Assembly (NCBI RefSeq): GCF_000145035.1 | Contig: NC_014387.1 | Coordinates: 650,441 to 714,440, forward strand | DNA length: 64,000 nt | DNA from: Butyrivibrio proteoclasticus B316 | GTDB taxonomy: Bacteria; Bacillota; Clostridia; Lachnospirales; Lachnospiraceae | Direction: 5' to 3' | Part shown: one piece after another, positions 26,920 through 36,548 of the stretch | Layout: each line of letters opens with the position of its first letter | How positions within the stretch are numbered: position 1 is the first letter of the stretch | Made by a program: the position numbers and the translations under genes | Notes under the pieces: model-generated | Database searches by the model: none | The model's input: the letters and a program-made list of their open reading frames with translations, nothing else | What the model was told of the DNA's origin: nothing

Positions 26920-28413
26920 ATGAAGAAGAGGATAATAAATCTTATTAGAATAGCTTTATTTGCTGCCGTGGTCACAGTGTGCATTGTAGCTGCTGCGGTG
27001 GTTGTGCGCAGGAAGGAAAGCGCAGATAAATACTCAGACTTTTTTACACAGGCCAAAGAAGGCAATATAGACGTTCTTTTTATGGGCTCGTCCCATGTGA
27101 TAAACGGTATTAATCCTGCGAGCCTGTATCATGATTATGGCTTTACATCCTATAATATGGGCGGCCATGGGTCAGTAATGCAGGCTACTTACTGGGAACT
27201 TATTGAGGCACTTGATTACTGCACTCCCAAATGGGTTGTGGTTGATGCCTATATGCTTGAGAAGAATTATCAGTATCTTGATGTGATGAATGAGAATACT
27301 CCTCAGGAGGATATCGATTCATCTATAGATCAGCTACATCTTAATATGGACTGCTGGCCTCTTAACAGACTCAAGCTTGCAGCTGTGTCTGACCTTATTG
27401 AGGATAAAGAGATCAGAAAAGAGTTTTTGTTTGATTTCATTGTATATCATTCCAGGTGGAACGAACTGACCAAAGAGGACTATTCTGCTCTTACAGGTAA
27501 TAATGAAACAAGCGGCCTTCTGGGAGCTGAGCTTAGATATGGTGTTGAGATCAAGCCTTCGGTGTCTCCGGATCCTGAAGAGGGGCAGTTACTTGCTGAG
27601 CATACTGTAGGCCAGGAATATCTCATGAAGATAATCGATGAGTGCCAGAGAAGAGGAATAGGCGTTCTTGTGACATACCTTCCATTTTGCCCGACAACTG
27701 ATGATAAGATAGCTGCTAACAGTGCCGGTGCGGTGGCTGGGATGTACGATGTTCCCTATATAAATATGTTAAATTTAGGTATAATAGACCTATATACTGA
27801 TTTAAATGATACTGGTCACCTTAATGCTTCAGGAGCAAGAAAGGTTACTGATTATATTGGTAACTGGCTTCTTGCAAACGCTGATCTTACTGATCACAGA
27901 GGAGAGGCGGGCTATGAGTATTACGATGAATGCGCGCACAAATATGCAGAAGATATGCGCAGTTTGAGCAGTAGTGCAGATGATCTCTATACTCAGCTGG
28001 AAATGCTATCATTTGGAAATGTTGGTTCAGTAGTATACTTCAATCAGGGCTCAGGAGCTTTTACTGATGAAAGCGTCAGAGAGCTGGTATCACAGATATC
28101 AGGAACTGATAAGATCAGAAATACTGATGGGCCGTATATTATGATAAATGATGCTGCTTCGGGAAATGTATATGAAGCATGCGGAGATGAGGCTCTTGAC
28201 GGAGTAGCTACAGTTATGGGCTCTATGGTATATCAGCCTGTGGAGCAGAGATTCAGACTCCTGTATGCCAGAGAGAATGAAGAACTTAATTACCTCTATG
28301 ATGATGATCATATCTGGTATGATATTCAGATCATCACTTATGACAAGAATTCAGGAGAGGTCTTATCTCACAAGTATTACAGATCTTATGGGAATAATTA
28401 TCGTCAGGACTGA
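26920..28413 (+). CDS. membrane-anchored SGNH-like protein, partner of the MBOAT acyltransferase
   Basis: The 497-residue protein has an N-terminal anchor (~residues 8-28) and an outward domain. LFMGSSHVINGINP near residue 52 carries the nucleophilic serine in a GSSH setting as in AlgX/AlgJ/DltD-type proteins. DTGHLNASGARKVTDY near residue 296 carries the Asp/His pair. It resembles proteins that take the acyl group passed by the MBOAT channel and place it on the glycan. A C-terminal ~150-residue extension is unassigned (begins near HKYAEDMRSLSSSADD). CGGAGAAAG lies before the start. Confidence 0.8.
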   Translation: MKKRIINLIRIALFAAVVTVCIVAAAVVVRRKESADKYSDFFTQAKEGNIDVLFMGSSHVINGINPASLYHDYGFTSYNMGGHGSVMQATYWELIEALDYCTPKWVVVDAYMLEKNYQYLDVMNENTPQEDIDSSIDQLHLNMDCWPLNRLKLAAVSDLIEDKEIRKEFLFDFIVYHSRWNELTKEDYSALTGNNETSGLLGAELRYGVEIKPSVSPDPEEGQLLAEHTVGQEYLMKIIDECQRRGIGVLVTYLPFCPTTDDKIAANSAGAVAGMYDVPYINMLNLGIIDLYTDLNDTGHLNASGARKVTDYIGNWLLANADLTDHRGEAGYEYYDECAHKYAEDMRSLSSSADDLYTQLEMLSFGNVGSVVYFNQGSGAFTDESVRELVSQISGTDKIRNTDGPYIMINDAASGNVYEACGDEALDGVATVMGSMVYQPVEQRFRLLYARENEELNYLYDDDHIWYDIQIITYDKNSGEVLSHKYYRSYGNNYRQD

Positions 28414-28503
28414 TGACCTGATAGTAGTATTTGAGAATTGGTTACTCAAGTAAGCTCTATGCGAGCAGATAGTAATATTAGTTTTAATTGAAAGGATAAT
28501 AAT

Positions 28504-29136
28504 ATGAGCGAAAAGGTTTGTATAGTAGGAATTGCAGGAGGAACAGCATCTGGTAAGACTACCATTGTGCGCAGGATCAAGGAGAAGTTTGGGGATGATA
28601 TTGTAGTTATCAACCATGATTCATATTACAAGGCACATGATGATCTTTCATATGAAGACAGGTCACGTCTTAACTACGACCATCCGGCATCTTTTGATAC
28701 AGATCTTATGATCGCTGATGTTAAAAAACTCAAGAATAACGAAGAGATAGATATGCCTGTTTATGATTACACAGTTCATAACAGGTCAGATGCTACTGTT
28801 CATGTAGTTCCCAAGAAGGTGATCATTGTTGAGGGTATCCTCATTCTTGAGAATAAAGAGCTTAGAGACCTTATGGATATCAAGGTTTTTGTTGAGACAG
28901 ATGCAGACGAGAGGCTTATGCGCAGAATCCGTCGTGACATGGTTGAAAGAGCAAGATCTATTGATTCTATCCTTACTCAGTATTCAGAAACTGTTAAGCC
29001 TATGCATGAGCAGTTTGTTGAACCAAGCAAAAAATATGCGGATATCATTATTCCAAGAGGTGGAGAGAACCTTACAGGTATCAGCATCTTACAGGAGCAT
29101 TTGAACCTTGTGCTGAGCAATGGAGCAGGCCATTAA
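28504..29136 (+). CDS. udk: uridine kinase
   Basis: The 210-residue protein matches uridine kinase in length and motifs. GIAGGTASGKTTIVRRI is the P-loop. INHDSYYKAHDDLSYEDRSR holds the nucleoside-binding and catalytic Asp, and YDHPASFDTDL and MPVYDYTVHNRS follow as in Udk. It phosphorylates uridine and cytidine to UMP and CMP. It is a housekeeping salvage enzyme, although here it may also support UDP-sugar supply. GAAAGGA precedes the start, and a 90-base gap separates it from the acylation pair. Confidence 0.93.
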   Translation: MSEKVCIVGIAGGTASGKTTIVRRIKEKFGDDIVVINHDSYYKAHDDLSYEDRSRLNYDHPASFDTDLMIADVKKLKNNEEIDMPVYDYTVHNRSDATVHVVPKKVIIVEGILILENKELRDLMDIKVFVETDADERLMRRIRRDMVERARSIDSILTQYSETVKPMHEQFVEPSKKYADIIIPRGGENLTGISILQEHLNLVLSNGAGH

Positions 29137-29163
29137 AGATTTATTTTTGTGACTTGATAAGAC

Positions 29164-30420
29164 ATGAGTAAGCATGTCGAAGGAAAGATATACAAAGGAC
29201 GGAAAGCAGACTTGATTTCAGGAATTTTAGCGGTAATAAAAATAATATTCTTTATGTTCATAGTCCCATTTTGTATAGGCGTTTTACTTAATGGGATACT
29301 TCCTGTTGTCAGGAGAACTGTCGGAATTACTTTTATCTTTGGATATGTGGTGTATTTTGCAGTGTTCGAACTTGTTGCTATACCCTGCATGTTACATTAT
29401 GTTTACAATGCCTTTAGCTATTGTACATATATTTATCTTGTGATCAGTTTATTACTTGCACTTGCCGGGATTGTCAAAGCAGTTTATCTTCTCAGGAAAC
29501 ATGGAATGGATTATCTGACTCTTTTCCCAGGGGAGACGCATGCGACAGCTCATGAACTCTTAAGCCCAAGGTCTGACCCAAGAATGCTCAAGCTTAGTTA
29601 CTCTGTTGAGAGCAGGATTTATTGGGGAATATTCTTTACGCTTTTACTTGTCCAAATGATATTGGCAGTTGTGATGTCAAGCTTTGACGGTGATGATGCT
29701 TACTATGTTGTTGAATCACTTCTTGCTCAGCAGGCAGATGTCATGAATACGATTCTTCCGTATACAGGAACATCTACTTCTCTTGATATCAGACATGCAC
29801 TTGCAGTTATAACTATGTGGATAGCTTATATGGCGAGAATATGCGGAGTTCATGCGACGATCATGTCACATTCCGTAGTACCTGTTCTGATCATTCCGCT
29901 GGTTTATCTTGTATATGTGGAGATTGCGAGAATACTCTTTAGGAGAAGGCAGGAGGTTATTCCTGTTTTCATGATAATTGTTTCCTTCCTGATGATGTTT
30001 GGAAATATATCAATTTACACTCCGGCAACTTTTTTCCTGACCAGAACCTGGCAGGGGAAAGCAATTGTTAACAGTCTTGTATTTCCGCTTATTATGTGGG
30101 TGTTTCTGTGGATGCTGGAAGATAGCAGGAAAAGACCTATCTTTGGGCCCAAGGTTGATAACAGTACAGAATCCTATGAGGAATACAAGGAACATAAGAC
30201 TATTTATAAGATTTCTCCATGGATTTTCCTGACACTTATAAATATGCTATCAGGAGTATGTACTTCAATGGGAGTAATTTTTGGAACAGGGCTTGTTGCT
30301 CTGTTTACACTGGTGCTGCTATTGTTTGAGAGAAATTTAAGAGTTGTAATTGGAGCTATATGCTGTGTTATTCCAAATGCCCTGTATTTACTTGTTTATT
30401 TGGGACTTTTCCACAGCTGA
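29164..30420 (+). CDS. DUF6077-like membrane protein, N-terminal part
   Basis: The 418-residue ORF has about nine hydrophobic segments. SSFDGDDAYYVVESLL near residue 178 and LPYTGTSTSLDIRHALAV fit the DUF6077 group (my recognition, unsearched), whose outer-loop acidic residues suggest a GT-C type transferase. The ORF ends suddenly after LLVYLGLFHS. The downstream ORF at 30479 continues the hydrophobic pattern and adds a C-terminal soluble part. Joined, the two would be about 680-700 residues, which I believe is the full family length. The gap at 30416-30478 needs both a frame change and readthrough of a TAA at 30467, so this is either a decayed gene or two subunits. RBS before 29164 is weak. 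Confidence 0.6.
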   Translation: MSKHVEGKIYKGRKADLISGILAVIKIIFFMFIVPFCIGVLLNGILPVVRRTVGITFIFGYVVYFAVFELVAIPCMLHYVYNAFSYCTYIYLVISLLLALAGIVKAVYLLRKHGMDYLTLFPGETHATAHELLSPRSDPRMLKLSYSVESRIYWGIFFTLLLVQMILAVVMSSFDGDDAYYVVESLLAQQADVMNTILPYTGTSTSLDIRHALAVITMWIAYMARICGVHATIMSHSVVPVLIIPLVYLVYVEIARILFRRRQEVIPVFMIIVSFLMMFGNISIYTPATFFLTRTWQGKAIVNSLVFPLIMWVFLWMLEDSRKRPIFGPKVDNSTESYEEYKEHKTIYKISPWIFLTLINMLSGVCTSMGVIFGTGLVALFTLVLLLFERNLRVVIGAICCVIPNALYLLVYLGLFHS

Positions 30421-30478
30421 TCTTTTGAGTTCATTTTATATGAGTCTTGCACAACACACATTATTATAAGAGGTTTGT

Positions 30479-31270
30479 ATGTACGGTATTTTTATGCAAT
30501 GCTGGGTCACACTTAAGCTGTATGGAGGAAACGGTGTATTATTGCTTCTCCTGATAGCGTCATCGATTTATCTGATCGTGGCCGAGAAGAGCATCAAAAA
30601 GAAAATAATGCTTGGTATCATTCCAATCCTGATCCTTATTGGATTTCTTTTGCCTTTTACCAAGATTGCCTATGTGGCGGCATTTGATGAGGGAAGCGAT
30701 ACTTATTACAGATTGCTATGGCTGATACCTACTTATGTGACTATAGCATTTGCAGCTTGTAAGCTTATTTTTTCGTTTAATAAGAGCATGTATCAGATGA
30801 TAGCGTTTGTTGTAGTGCTTAGTTTTATTGCGCTTACAGGTTCACTTGTTTATGCGAGCGGTCATGTAAATGTGGCTGAGAACCTGTATCATATACCACA
30901 GCATGTTATAGACATCTGTGATGAGATTGCGCCTGCAGAAGGAGAGGCAAGAGTACGTGCTGCTTTTCCGTCGGAGTTGGTTCACTTTGTGAGGCAGTAT
31001 GACACAGACATTCTTCTTCCGTTTGGAAGAGAGATGGTTGTAACTCAGTGGGATTATTATAATCCGGTCTATGAAGTTATGGAGAAGCCTGAGGTTATTG
31101 ATGCCAAGGCTCTTGTGGAAGCTACAAGGGAGACAAAATGCAGTTATATTGTTCTGTCTGAGGAGCGCAAGATTGATGGCGACCTTGTTAAAATGGGGCT
31201 TAAACTTGTGAATACACTTCATGGCTATAATATTTATGCTGATCCTGAGGTATTAAATGCCGGATTGTGA
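30479..31270 (+). CDS. DUF6077-like membrane protein, C-terminal part
   Basis: This 263-residue ORF has AAGAGG five bases before its ATG, good enough for independent translation. It carries four hydrophobic segments, then a soluble tail containing EGEARVRAAFPSELVHFVRQYDTDILLPFG and KCSYIVLSEERKIDG. These are typical of the C-terminal outer domain of large wall-glycan membrane transferases. It is most simply the C-terminal third of the protein begun at 29164, now read in a different frame. Whether it is a working separate subunit or the remnant of a broken gene cannot be decided here. Confidence 0.55.
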   Translation: MYGIFMQCWVTLKLYGGNGVLLLLLIASSIYLIVAEKSIKKKIMLGIIPILILIGFLLPFTKIAYVAAFDEGSDTYYRLLWLIPTYVTIAFAACKLIFSFNKSMYQMIAFVVVLSFIALTGSLVYASGHVNVAENLYHIPQHVIDICDEIAPAEGEARVRAAFPSELVHFVRQYDTDILLPFGREMVVTQWDYYNPVYEVMEKPEVIDAKALVEATRETKCSYIVLSEERKIDGDLVKMGLKLVNTLHGYNIYADPEVLNAGL

Positions 31271-31343
31271 TCTGGGTTTATATAGAGTATTTTTATTGGG
31301 GAAATGTATCGGGGAAATATGTATTTGAAAAGAGATTTTTGTA

Positions 31344-32138
31344 ATGGAGAAAGCTAAGTCAATTGAGCATCTTCACAGCATATTGTATGATATGCTGCTC
31401 GAAGTTGACAGAATATGTAAAGAGAACAACATCAGATATTTCCTGGCATTTGGCACGGAAATCGGCGCAGTTAGAGATCACGCTTTTATATCTTGGGATG
31501 ATGATATAGATATTAAGGTGATGAGAGAAGACTACGAGAGTTTCAAGGCCGCTATGAAAGAGAATCTTGGCGGAGCTCTTAAGTTTAAAGAACCGATTGA
31601 CGAAAAGCCTTATTTTTTTGATTTTGTACCAAGGATCATAAATACAGAATATACTTTGAGTGATGACCCCAATAATCTTCAGAATCATCCGGCTATAGAT
31701 GTCTTTCTGGTAGATCATGTACCTGCGGGTAAGTTTTTTCAAAAAGGAATGTATTTTAAACTGAAGCTCATTCATGCACTTGCAATTTCCAAGAGAAAGC
31801 ATGTTGATTATAAGAGCTATGGGGCTATAGCAAGGGCAGGACTCATTATTCTTGGTGGCATAGGAAATCTCTTTTCCCTTGAGAAACTGATCAGGATGTA
31901 TGACAGACAGCAGAGGAAATATGAGAATGTGACTACGCCTTTTCGTTTTACCAGCAACTTTGCATTTGGTATTCAGGCCATGTACGATTTTGATATCTAC
32001 GAAAGAGCCACTGAGGTAGTTCTTGAGAGGGATAAATTTCCATGTCCGGAGAGGTATGACGAGGAACTTAGACTTGTTTACGGGGATTACATGACACCCA
32101 GGAAAATGGGAATAGTTCATTTTGAGGAGAATGAGTAA
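31344..32138 (+). CDS. LicD family phosphotransferase
   Basis: The 264-residue protein is a single LicD domain of typical length, with YFLAFGTEIGAVRDHAF and SWDDDIDIKVMREDYESF (the acidic metal motif) at residues 32-65. The family attaches phosphocholine, phosphoethanolamine or similar groups from a CDP-activated donor to a surface sugar. The stop overlaps the start of the next gene as TAATG. That next gene encodes a LicC-like nucleotidyltransferase domain fused to a PLP enzyme, so the likely donor maker is co-translated with it. No LicA kinase or LicB transporter is nearby, which argues against simple choline uptake. Confidence 0.85.
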   Translation: MEKAKSIEHLHSILYDMLLEVDRICKENNIRYFLAFGTEIGAVRDHAFISWDDDIDIKVMREDYESFKAAMKENLGGALKFKEPIDEKPYFFDFVPRIINTEYTLSDDPNNLQNHPAIDVFLVDHVPAGKFFQKGMYFKLKLIHALAISKRKHVDYKSYGAIARAGLIILGGIGNLFSLEKLIRMYDRQQRKYENVTTPFRFTSNFAFGIQAMYDFDIYERATEVVLERDKFPCPERYDEELRLVYGDYMTPRKMGIVHFEENE

Positions 32139-33949
32139 TGCAGGCAGTAATATTAGCAGCAGGAATGGGCAAGAGACTTAAAGAGCTCACCCAGAACAAT
32201 ACAAAATGTATGGTGAAGGTAAACGGTGTATCGCTGATAGACAGAATGCTTCACCAGATTGAAAAGAAGAATTTATCCAGAATAGTTATAGTTGTGGGAT
32301 ACGAGGCTGACAAGCTTAAGAAATACATTAAAACCCTTGGTATAACTACACCTATTGAATATATTGATAATCCAATCTACGACAAGACCAACAATATCTA
32401 TTCTCTTTCTCTTGCAAGCGATTATCTGGTAAAAGAAGATACTCTTTTGTTTGAGTCTGATCTGATTTTTGAGGACTCAGTTCTTGATGTACTATTGGAG
32501 GATCCAAGAGATACGCTTGCACTTGTGGATAAGTATGAGTCATGGATGGATGGAACATGTGTAAAACTATCTTCTGATGACAGCATAGAAGCCTTTGTTC
32601 CGGGTAAGAAATTCAAATTTGATGAGATCAAGGAATACTATAAGACTGTAAATATTTATAAATTCAGCAGACACTTTTCAGAGACACATTACGTGCCTTT
32701 CCTCAAAGCTTATCAGTCTGCACTTGGCCAGAATGAGTACTATGAGCAGGTCCTTAGGGTGATCACAATGCTGGATGATCCTGAGATCAAAGCCAAGAGA
32801 CTTGATGGCCAGCGCTGGTATGAAATTGATGATATCCAGGATCTTGATATAGCAGAGTCTATTTTTACTCCGGATGAAGATGAGAAGGTAAGACTTCTTC
32901 AGAGGCGCTACGGTGGATACTGGAGATACCCAAAACTCCTCGATTTCTGCTATCTTGTTAATCCTTATTTTCCACCTGAGAAGATGAAGGATGAGATCAG
33001 GGCTAATTTTGATACACTTCTTACTGAATATCCTTCAGGAATGAGGGTTAACAGCCTTCTTGCTGCCAAGAATTTTGGAGTTCATCAGGAAAATATAATT
33101 GTCGGAAATGGCGCAGCAGAGCTGATAAAGAGTCTTATGGAGAACTTTGACGGTAAGACAGGATTTATCCGTCCGACGTTTGATGAGTATCCTAATCGTT
33201 ACGACAGAGAAGTTTCAGTGGATTTCGTGCCTGAAAATGCTGATTATTCATATACTGCGGATGATATCATGAACTATTTTGCAGATAAGGACATCAGTAA
33301 TCTGGTTCTAGTCAATCCTGATAATCCAAGCGGCAACTATATTCACAAGAAAGACCTTTTAAGGCTTGTTAAATGGTGCGGAGACAGAGATGTCAGAATC
33401 GTTATTGATGAGTCATTTGTGGATTTTGCAGATGAACCTGATAACACTTTGATCGAGCAGGAAATACTGGATGATAACAAACATCTCTTTGTCATGAAGA
33501 GTATATCCAAGTCCTACGGAGTTCCGGGACTTAGACTTGGCGTTCTTGCTTCAGGTGATAGCACTACAATCGATCTTATGAAAAAAGATGTAGCTATCTG
33601 GAATATCAACTCCTTTGGCGAGTTCTATATGCAGATTGAAGAGAAGTATAAAAAGGACTATGCTGTAGCTCTTGATAAATTCAGAAAAGAGAGAGCGCGT
33701 TTTGAAGAAAAACTTTCAGAGATCAAGGGGATAAGAGTTATTCCATCTCAGGCAAACTTTGTTATGACTGAGCTCGATGCTGAGATTTCTCCCAAGGAAC
33801 TTCTCAAAAAGTTCCTTATTAAGCACAATCTTTTGATAAAAGAGCTGACAACCAAGACTAATGGACGGAATTATCTGCGCCTTGCAGTGAGAAATACTGA
33901 AGATAACGATATTTTGATCGCTGCGCTTAAATGTGAGCTTGGAGAATAA
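32138..33949 (+). CDS. fused NTP transferase (LicC-like) and class I/II PLP enzyme
   Basis: The 603-residue protein begins MQAVILAAGMGKRLKELT, the sugar/choline nucleotidyltransferase signature, with LLFESDLIFED as the metal-binding acidic segment near residue 105. From about residue 250 it is a HisC/CobD-like fold type I PLP enzyme: NPDNPSGNYI, VIDESFVDF, and SISKSYGVPGLRLG near residue 457, holding the PLP lysine. HisC-like members include histidinol-phosphate aminotransferase and the CobD-type threonine-phosphate decarboxylase. One reading is that the PLP half makes an amino-alcohol phosphate and the first half activates it with CTP for the LicD enzyme just upstream. That pathway is inference. 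Confidence 0.85.
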   Translation: MQAVILAAGMGKRLKELTQNNTKCMVKVNGVSLIDRMLHQIEKKNLSRIVIVVGYEADKLKKYIKTLGITTPIEYIDNPIYDKTNNIYSLSLASDYLVKEDTLLFESDLIFEDSVLDVLLEDPRDTLALVDKYESWMDGTCVKLSSDDSIEAFVPGKKFKFDEIKEYYKTVNIYKFSRHFSETHYVPFLKAYQSALGQNEYYEQVLRVITMLDDPEIKAKRLDGQRWYEIDDIQDLDIAESIFTPDEDEKVRLLQRRYGGYWRYPKLLDFCYLVNPYFPPEKMKDEIRANFDTLLTEYPSGMRVNSLLAAKNFGVHQENIIVGNGAAELIKSLMENFDGKTGFIRPTFDEYPNRYDREVSVDFVPENADYSYTADDIMNYFADKDISNLVLVNPDNPSGNYIHKKDLLRLVKWCGDRDVRIVIDESFVDFADEPDNTLIEQEILDDNKHLFVMKSISKSYGVPGLRLGVLASGDSTTIDLMKKDVAIWNINSFGEFYMQIEEKYKKDYAVALDKFRKERARFEEKLSEIKGIRVIPSQANFVMTELDAEISPKELLKKFLIKHNLLIKELTTKTNGRNYLRLAVRNTEDNDILIAALKCELGE

Positions 33950-33956
33950 AGAGTTA

Positions 33957-34922
33957 ATGAAGATAATTGGTTTTGAAGCTATTAAGAATATGAATATTTC
34001 ACCTGCAAGGTGCTATGAGTGGGTTTTGGAGATGATTGAAGCCAAAGATAAGGCAATGCTTCCGCCAAAGACACACCTTAACATGCCAGGGAATATTTTT
34101 TGCAATGTTATGCCATCAATAATAGAGAATGCTGAGGGCAAGATTGGCGGGATCAAGGTGGTTACCCGCTATCCTGAGAGAAAACCTTCCCTTGACAGCG
34201 AGATACTTCTATTTGACGCTGATTCCGGCAACTTCCTTGCACTTATGGATGGGAACTGGATCACTGCTATGAGAACAGGCGCTGTTGCTGCTCATTCTGT
34301 AATGACGCTTGCCAAAAAAGATTTTAAGACGATCGGAATGATTGGCCTTGGTAATGTGGCACGCAGCAGTCTTCTGGTGCTGGCATCTGTTTGCAAGGAT
34401 AAAAAGCTTACCGTTAAGCTTTTAAAATACAAGGATCAGGCAGAACTTTTTATAGAGAGATTCAAGGATTTCCATAACCTTGAGTTTGTAATAACAGATT
34501 CAGTTAAGGATTGCATCAAGGGTTCAGATGTTGTGATCTCCTGTGCTACTTATTTTGAAGATGATATAGCGCTTGATGAGTGGTTTGATGAGGGAGTTTT
34601 GGTTGTACCTGTTCATACGAGAGGCTTTACAAATTGTGACTTGTTCTTTGATAAGGTTTATGCCGACGATACAGGACATGTAGACCATTTTAAGAACTTC
34701 TCTAAGTTCAGATACTTTGCTGAAATGAGTGATGTAGTTAATGGAAGAGCCAAAGGGCGCGAAAACGACAGGGAGCGTATTCTTGCGTATAATATTGGTG
34801 TTTCTATCCATGATGTAAATTATGCGGCACATATTTATCAGGAGCTTATTGCTGACAGGGACTCTTTTGATAAGCTTGTAGATGCTGATATGCAGGCACC
34901 AACTGAGAAGTTTTGGCTGTGA
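33957..34922 (+). CDS. ornithine cyclodeaminase/mu-crystallin family protein
   Basis: The 321-residue form from ATG 33957 (MKIIGFEAIKNMNIS) is preferred. A GTG at 33933 inside the previous gene would add eight residues. MRTGAVAAHSVMTLA and the Rossmann motif GMIGLGNVARSSLLVL near residue 130 identify the family, which includes ornithine cyclodeaminase, alanine dehydrogenase, ketimine reductases and SbnB. All use NAD(P) on an amino acid or imine. It follows the nucleotidyltransferase-PLP fusion by a few bases, so it may supply or process the amino compound that the LicD module attaches. The substrate is unknown. Confidence 0.8.
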   Translation: MKIIGFEAIKNMNISPARCYEWVLEMIEAKDKAMLPPKTHLNMPGNIFCNVMPSIIENAEGKIGGIKVVTRYPERKPSLDSEILLFDADSGNFLALMDGNWITAMRTGAVAAHSVMTLAKKDFKTIGMIGLGNVARSSLLVLASVCKDKKLTVKLLKYKDQAELFIERFKDFHNLEFVITDSVKDCIKGSDVVISCATYFEDDIALDEWFDEGVLVVPVHTRGFTNCDLFFDKVYADDTGHVDHFKNFSKFRYFAEMSDVVNGRAKGRENDRERILAYNIGVSIHDVNYAAHIYQELIADRDSFDKLVDADMQAPTEKFWL

Positions 34923-34952
34923 TAAGGGCGGAGAGTTTTTGGGGAGCTTTTT

Positions 34953-36503
34953 ATGGTTTTTAATTCCTATGAATTTGTTCTTTTATTTCTACCGGTGTTT
35001 CTGATCATATATAATATGGTTCGCAGCATCGGCCGTAAAAAGGGAAACGTACGGATGCTGGTTGATCTGTGTATCATACTGGGATCCTTGTGTTTTTATG
35101 CCCTTTTCGGGATGCACAATCTGGCTATTATACTGATAAGTATTACTTTTAATATATGTACTTCGATTCCAATGAGCTTTATGAGAGAGCACAGCGTAGA
35201 GCTACCTTTATTTGGCAGAAAGATAGCTGTTCAAAAGCTTTGGCTTTCCTTTGGAATAATCTTTAACATAGTTCTTTTGTTGTTCTTTAAACTGTGGGGA
35301 GTTTTTCTTCCTATAGCTATCAGTTTTTATACCTTTAATCAGATTTCCTATATAGTTGACCTGGAGAGAGGGGATATCGAGAGATTTAAGATATTGGACT
35401 ATCTTACCTATATACTCTTTTTTCCTAAACTTCTGCAGGGACCAATCATGGGATATGGTGAGTTTGAAACAAAACTCACACAGGCTTTGGATAAAAGCTT
35501 TGACTATGAGGCCTTTCTAAGGGCAATGTATCTCTTTTCCATAGGTCTGTTCAAGAAAGTGATCATGGCAGATACCATAGGAAAGGCTGTTGATGCTAAC
35601 TTTTCATGGCTTGTTGGAATGGGAAGCCTTGAAGCTGTGCTGACAGCAGTGTTCTACTCATTCCAGTTGTATTTTGATTTTAGCGGATATTGCGATATGG
35701 CGGCTGCTGTAAGTAATCTCATTGGAATTGAGCTTCCAATTAACTTTGACTCTCCATACAAAGCTGTCAATATCGTTGATTTCTGGAAAAGATGGCATAT
35801 TACTCTCACTAAGTTTTTTACCAGGTATGTGTATATTCCTCTTGGCGGAAACCGAAAAGGGGAGGCCAGAACCTATGTAAACTTCATGATCATTTTCCTA
35901 TTGAGTGGTTTCTGGCACGGAACAGGCTGGAACTTTATCATATGGGGTGCAATGCACGGAGTTTTGTATGTTATCACAAGATGGTATGAGAGAAACAGGA
36001 AAGAGGCACTTGTAGCAGGTGGTGATCAGAAAGAATCAGATAAAGCTATTTTGACAGAAAATGTGCATAAAGAGGCAGGCGCGGGCAATATAAGACATGG
36101 AATAGAAAGGGTGGTCAAGACAATCCTCACTTTCACTTATGTTACAGCAGCCTGGGTGTTCTTTAGAGCAGAGACTATAGAAGATGCGCTCATTTTATTT
36201 GGCCAGATATTTAAGGGCGGCGTAAGACCTTTTGCCAATAGTTTTTCGGCAGCTTTTCAGATAGATGAACTGTGGTACATTCTCAAGGTAACTCCAGTAA
36301 TGAAGCTCAATAACGCCTGGGAGATCTGTGTTTGGATTTTCCTGATAGCTTCATTTGTTATGATTTTCTTTTTCCCAAATGCTGTGAGAAGGTGCAAGAA
36401 TTGCAGGCTTGGAATTGGAACTACGCTTTTGACAGTTCTTTTACTGGTGTGGAGCGTTGTAAGCCTTGGCGGAGTCAGCACATTCCTGTATATGAATTTC
36501 TGA
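34953..36503 (+). CDS. MBOAT family O-acyltransferase, second copy
   Basis: The 516-residue polytopic protein has SFYTFNQISYIVDLERG, DFWKRWHITLTKFFTRYVYIPLGG and SGFWHGTGWNFIIWGAMHG, with the catalytic histidine near residue 318. It is the same family as the 25432 protein but clearly diverged, with a charged cytoplasmic insertion near residues 350-385 that the first copy lacks. GGGGAGC precedes the start. Two single-pass SGNH-like proteins follow (36549 and 37701), giving a second acylation module. Two modules suggest two acyl groups or two target positions. Confidence 0.9.
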   Translation: MVFNSYEFVLLFLPVFLIIYNMVRSIGRKKGNVRMLVDLCIILGSLCFYALFGMHNLAIILISITFNICTSIPMSFMREHSVELPLFGRKIAVQKLWLSFGIIFNIVLLLFFKLWGVFLPIAISFYTFNQISYIVDLERGDIERFKILDYLTYILFFPKLLQGPIMGYGEFETKLTQALDKSFDYEAFLRAMYLFSIGLFKKVIMADTIGKAVDANFSWLVGMGSLEAVLTAVFYSFQLYFDFSGYCDMAAAVSNLIGIELPINFDSPYKAVNIVDFWKRWHITLTKFFTRYVYIPLGGNRKGEARTYVNFMIIFLLSGFWHGTGWNFIIWGAMHGVLYVITRWYERNRKEALVAGGDQKESDKAILTENVHKEAGAGNIRHGIERVVKTILTFTYVTAAWVFFRAETIEDALILFGQIFKGGVRPFANSFSAAFQIDELWYILKVTPVMKLNNAWEICVWIFLIASFVMIFFFPNAVRRCKNCRLGIGTTLLTVLLLVWSVVSLGGVSTFLYMNF

Positions 36504-36548
36504 TGAAAACCAGAATCTACCAGGTGATGCTATGGCGTTAAATCGAGA

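Noticed and set aside
31359..32120. 253-codon minus-strand ORF opposite the LicD gene
   Set aside because: It lies wholly antisense to a well-supported LicD gene and has no motif or ribosome site.
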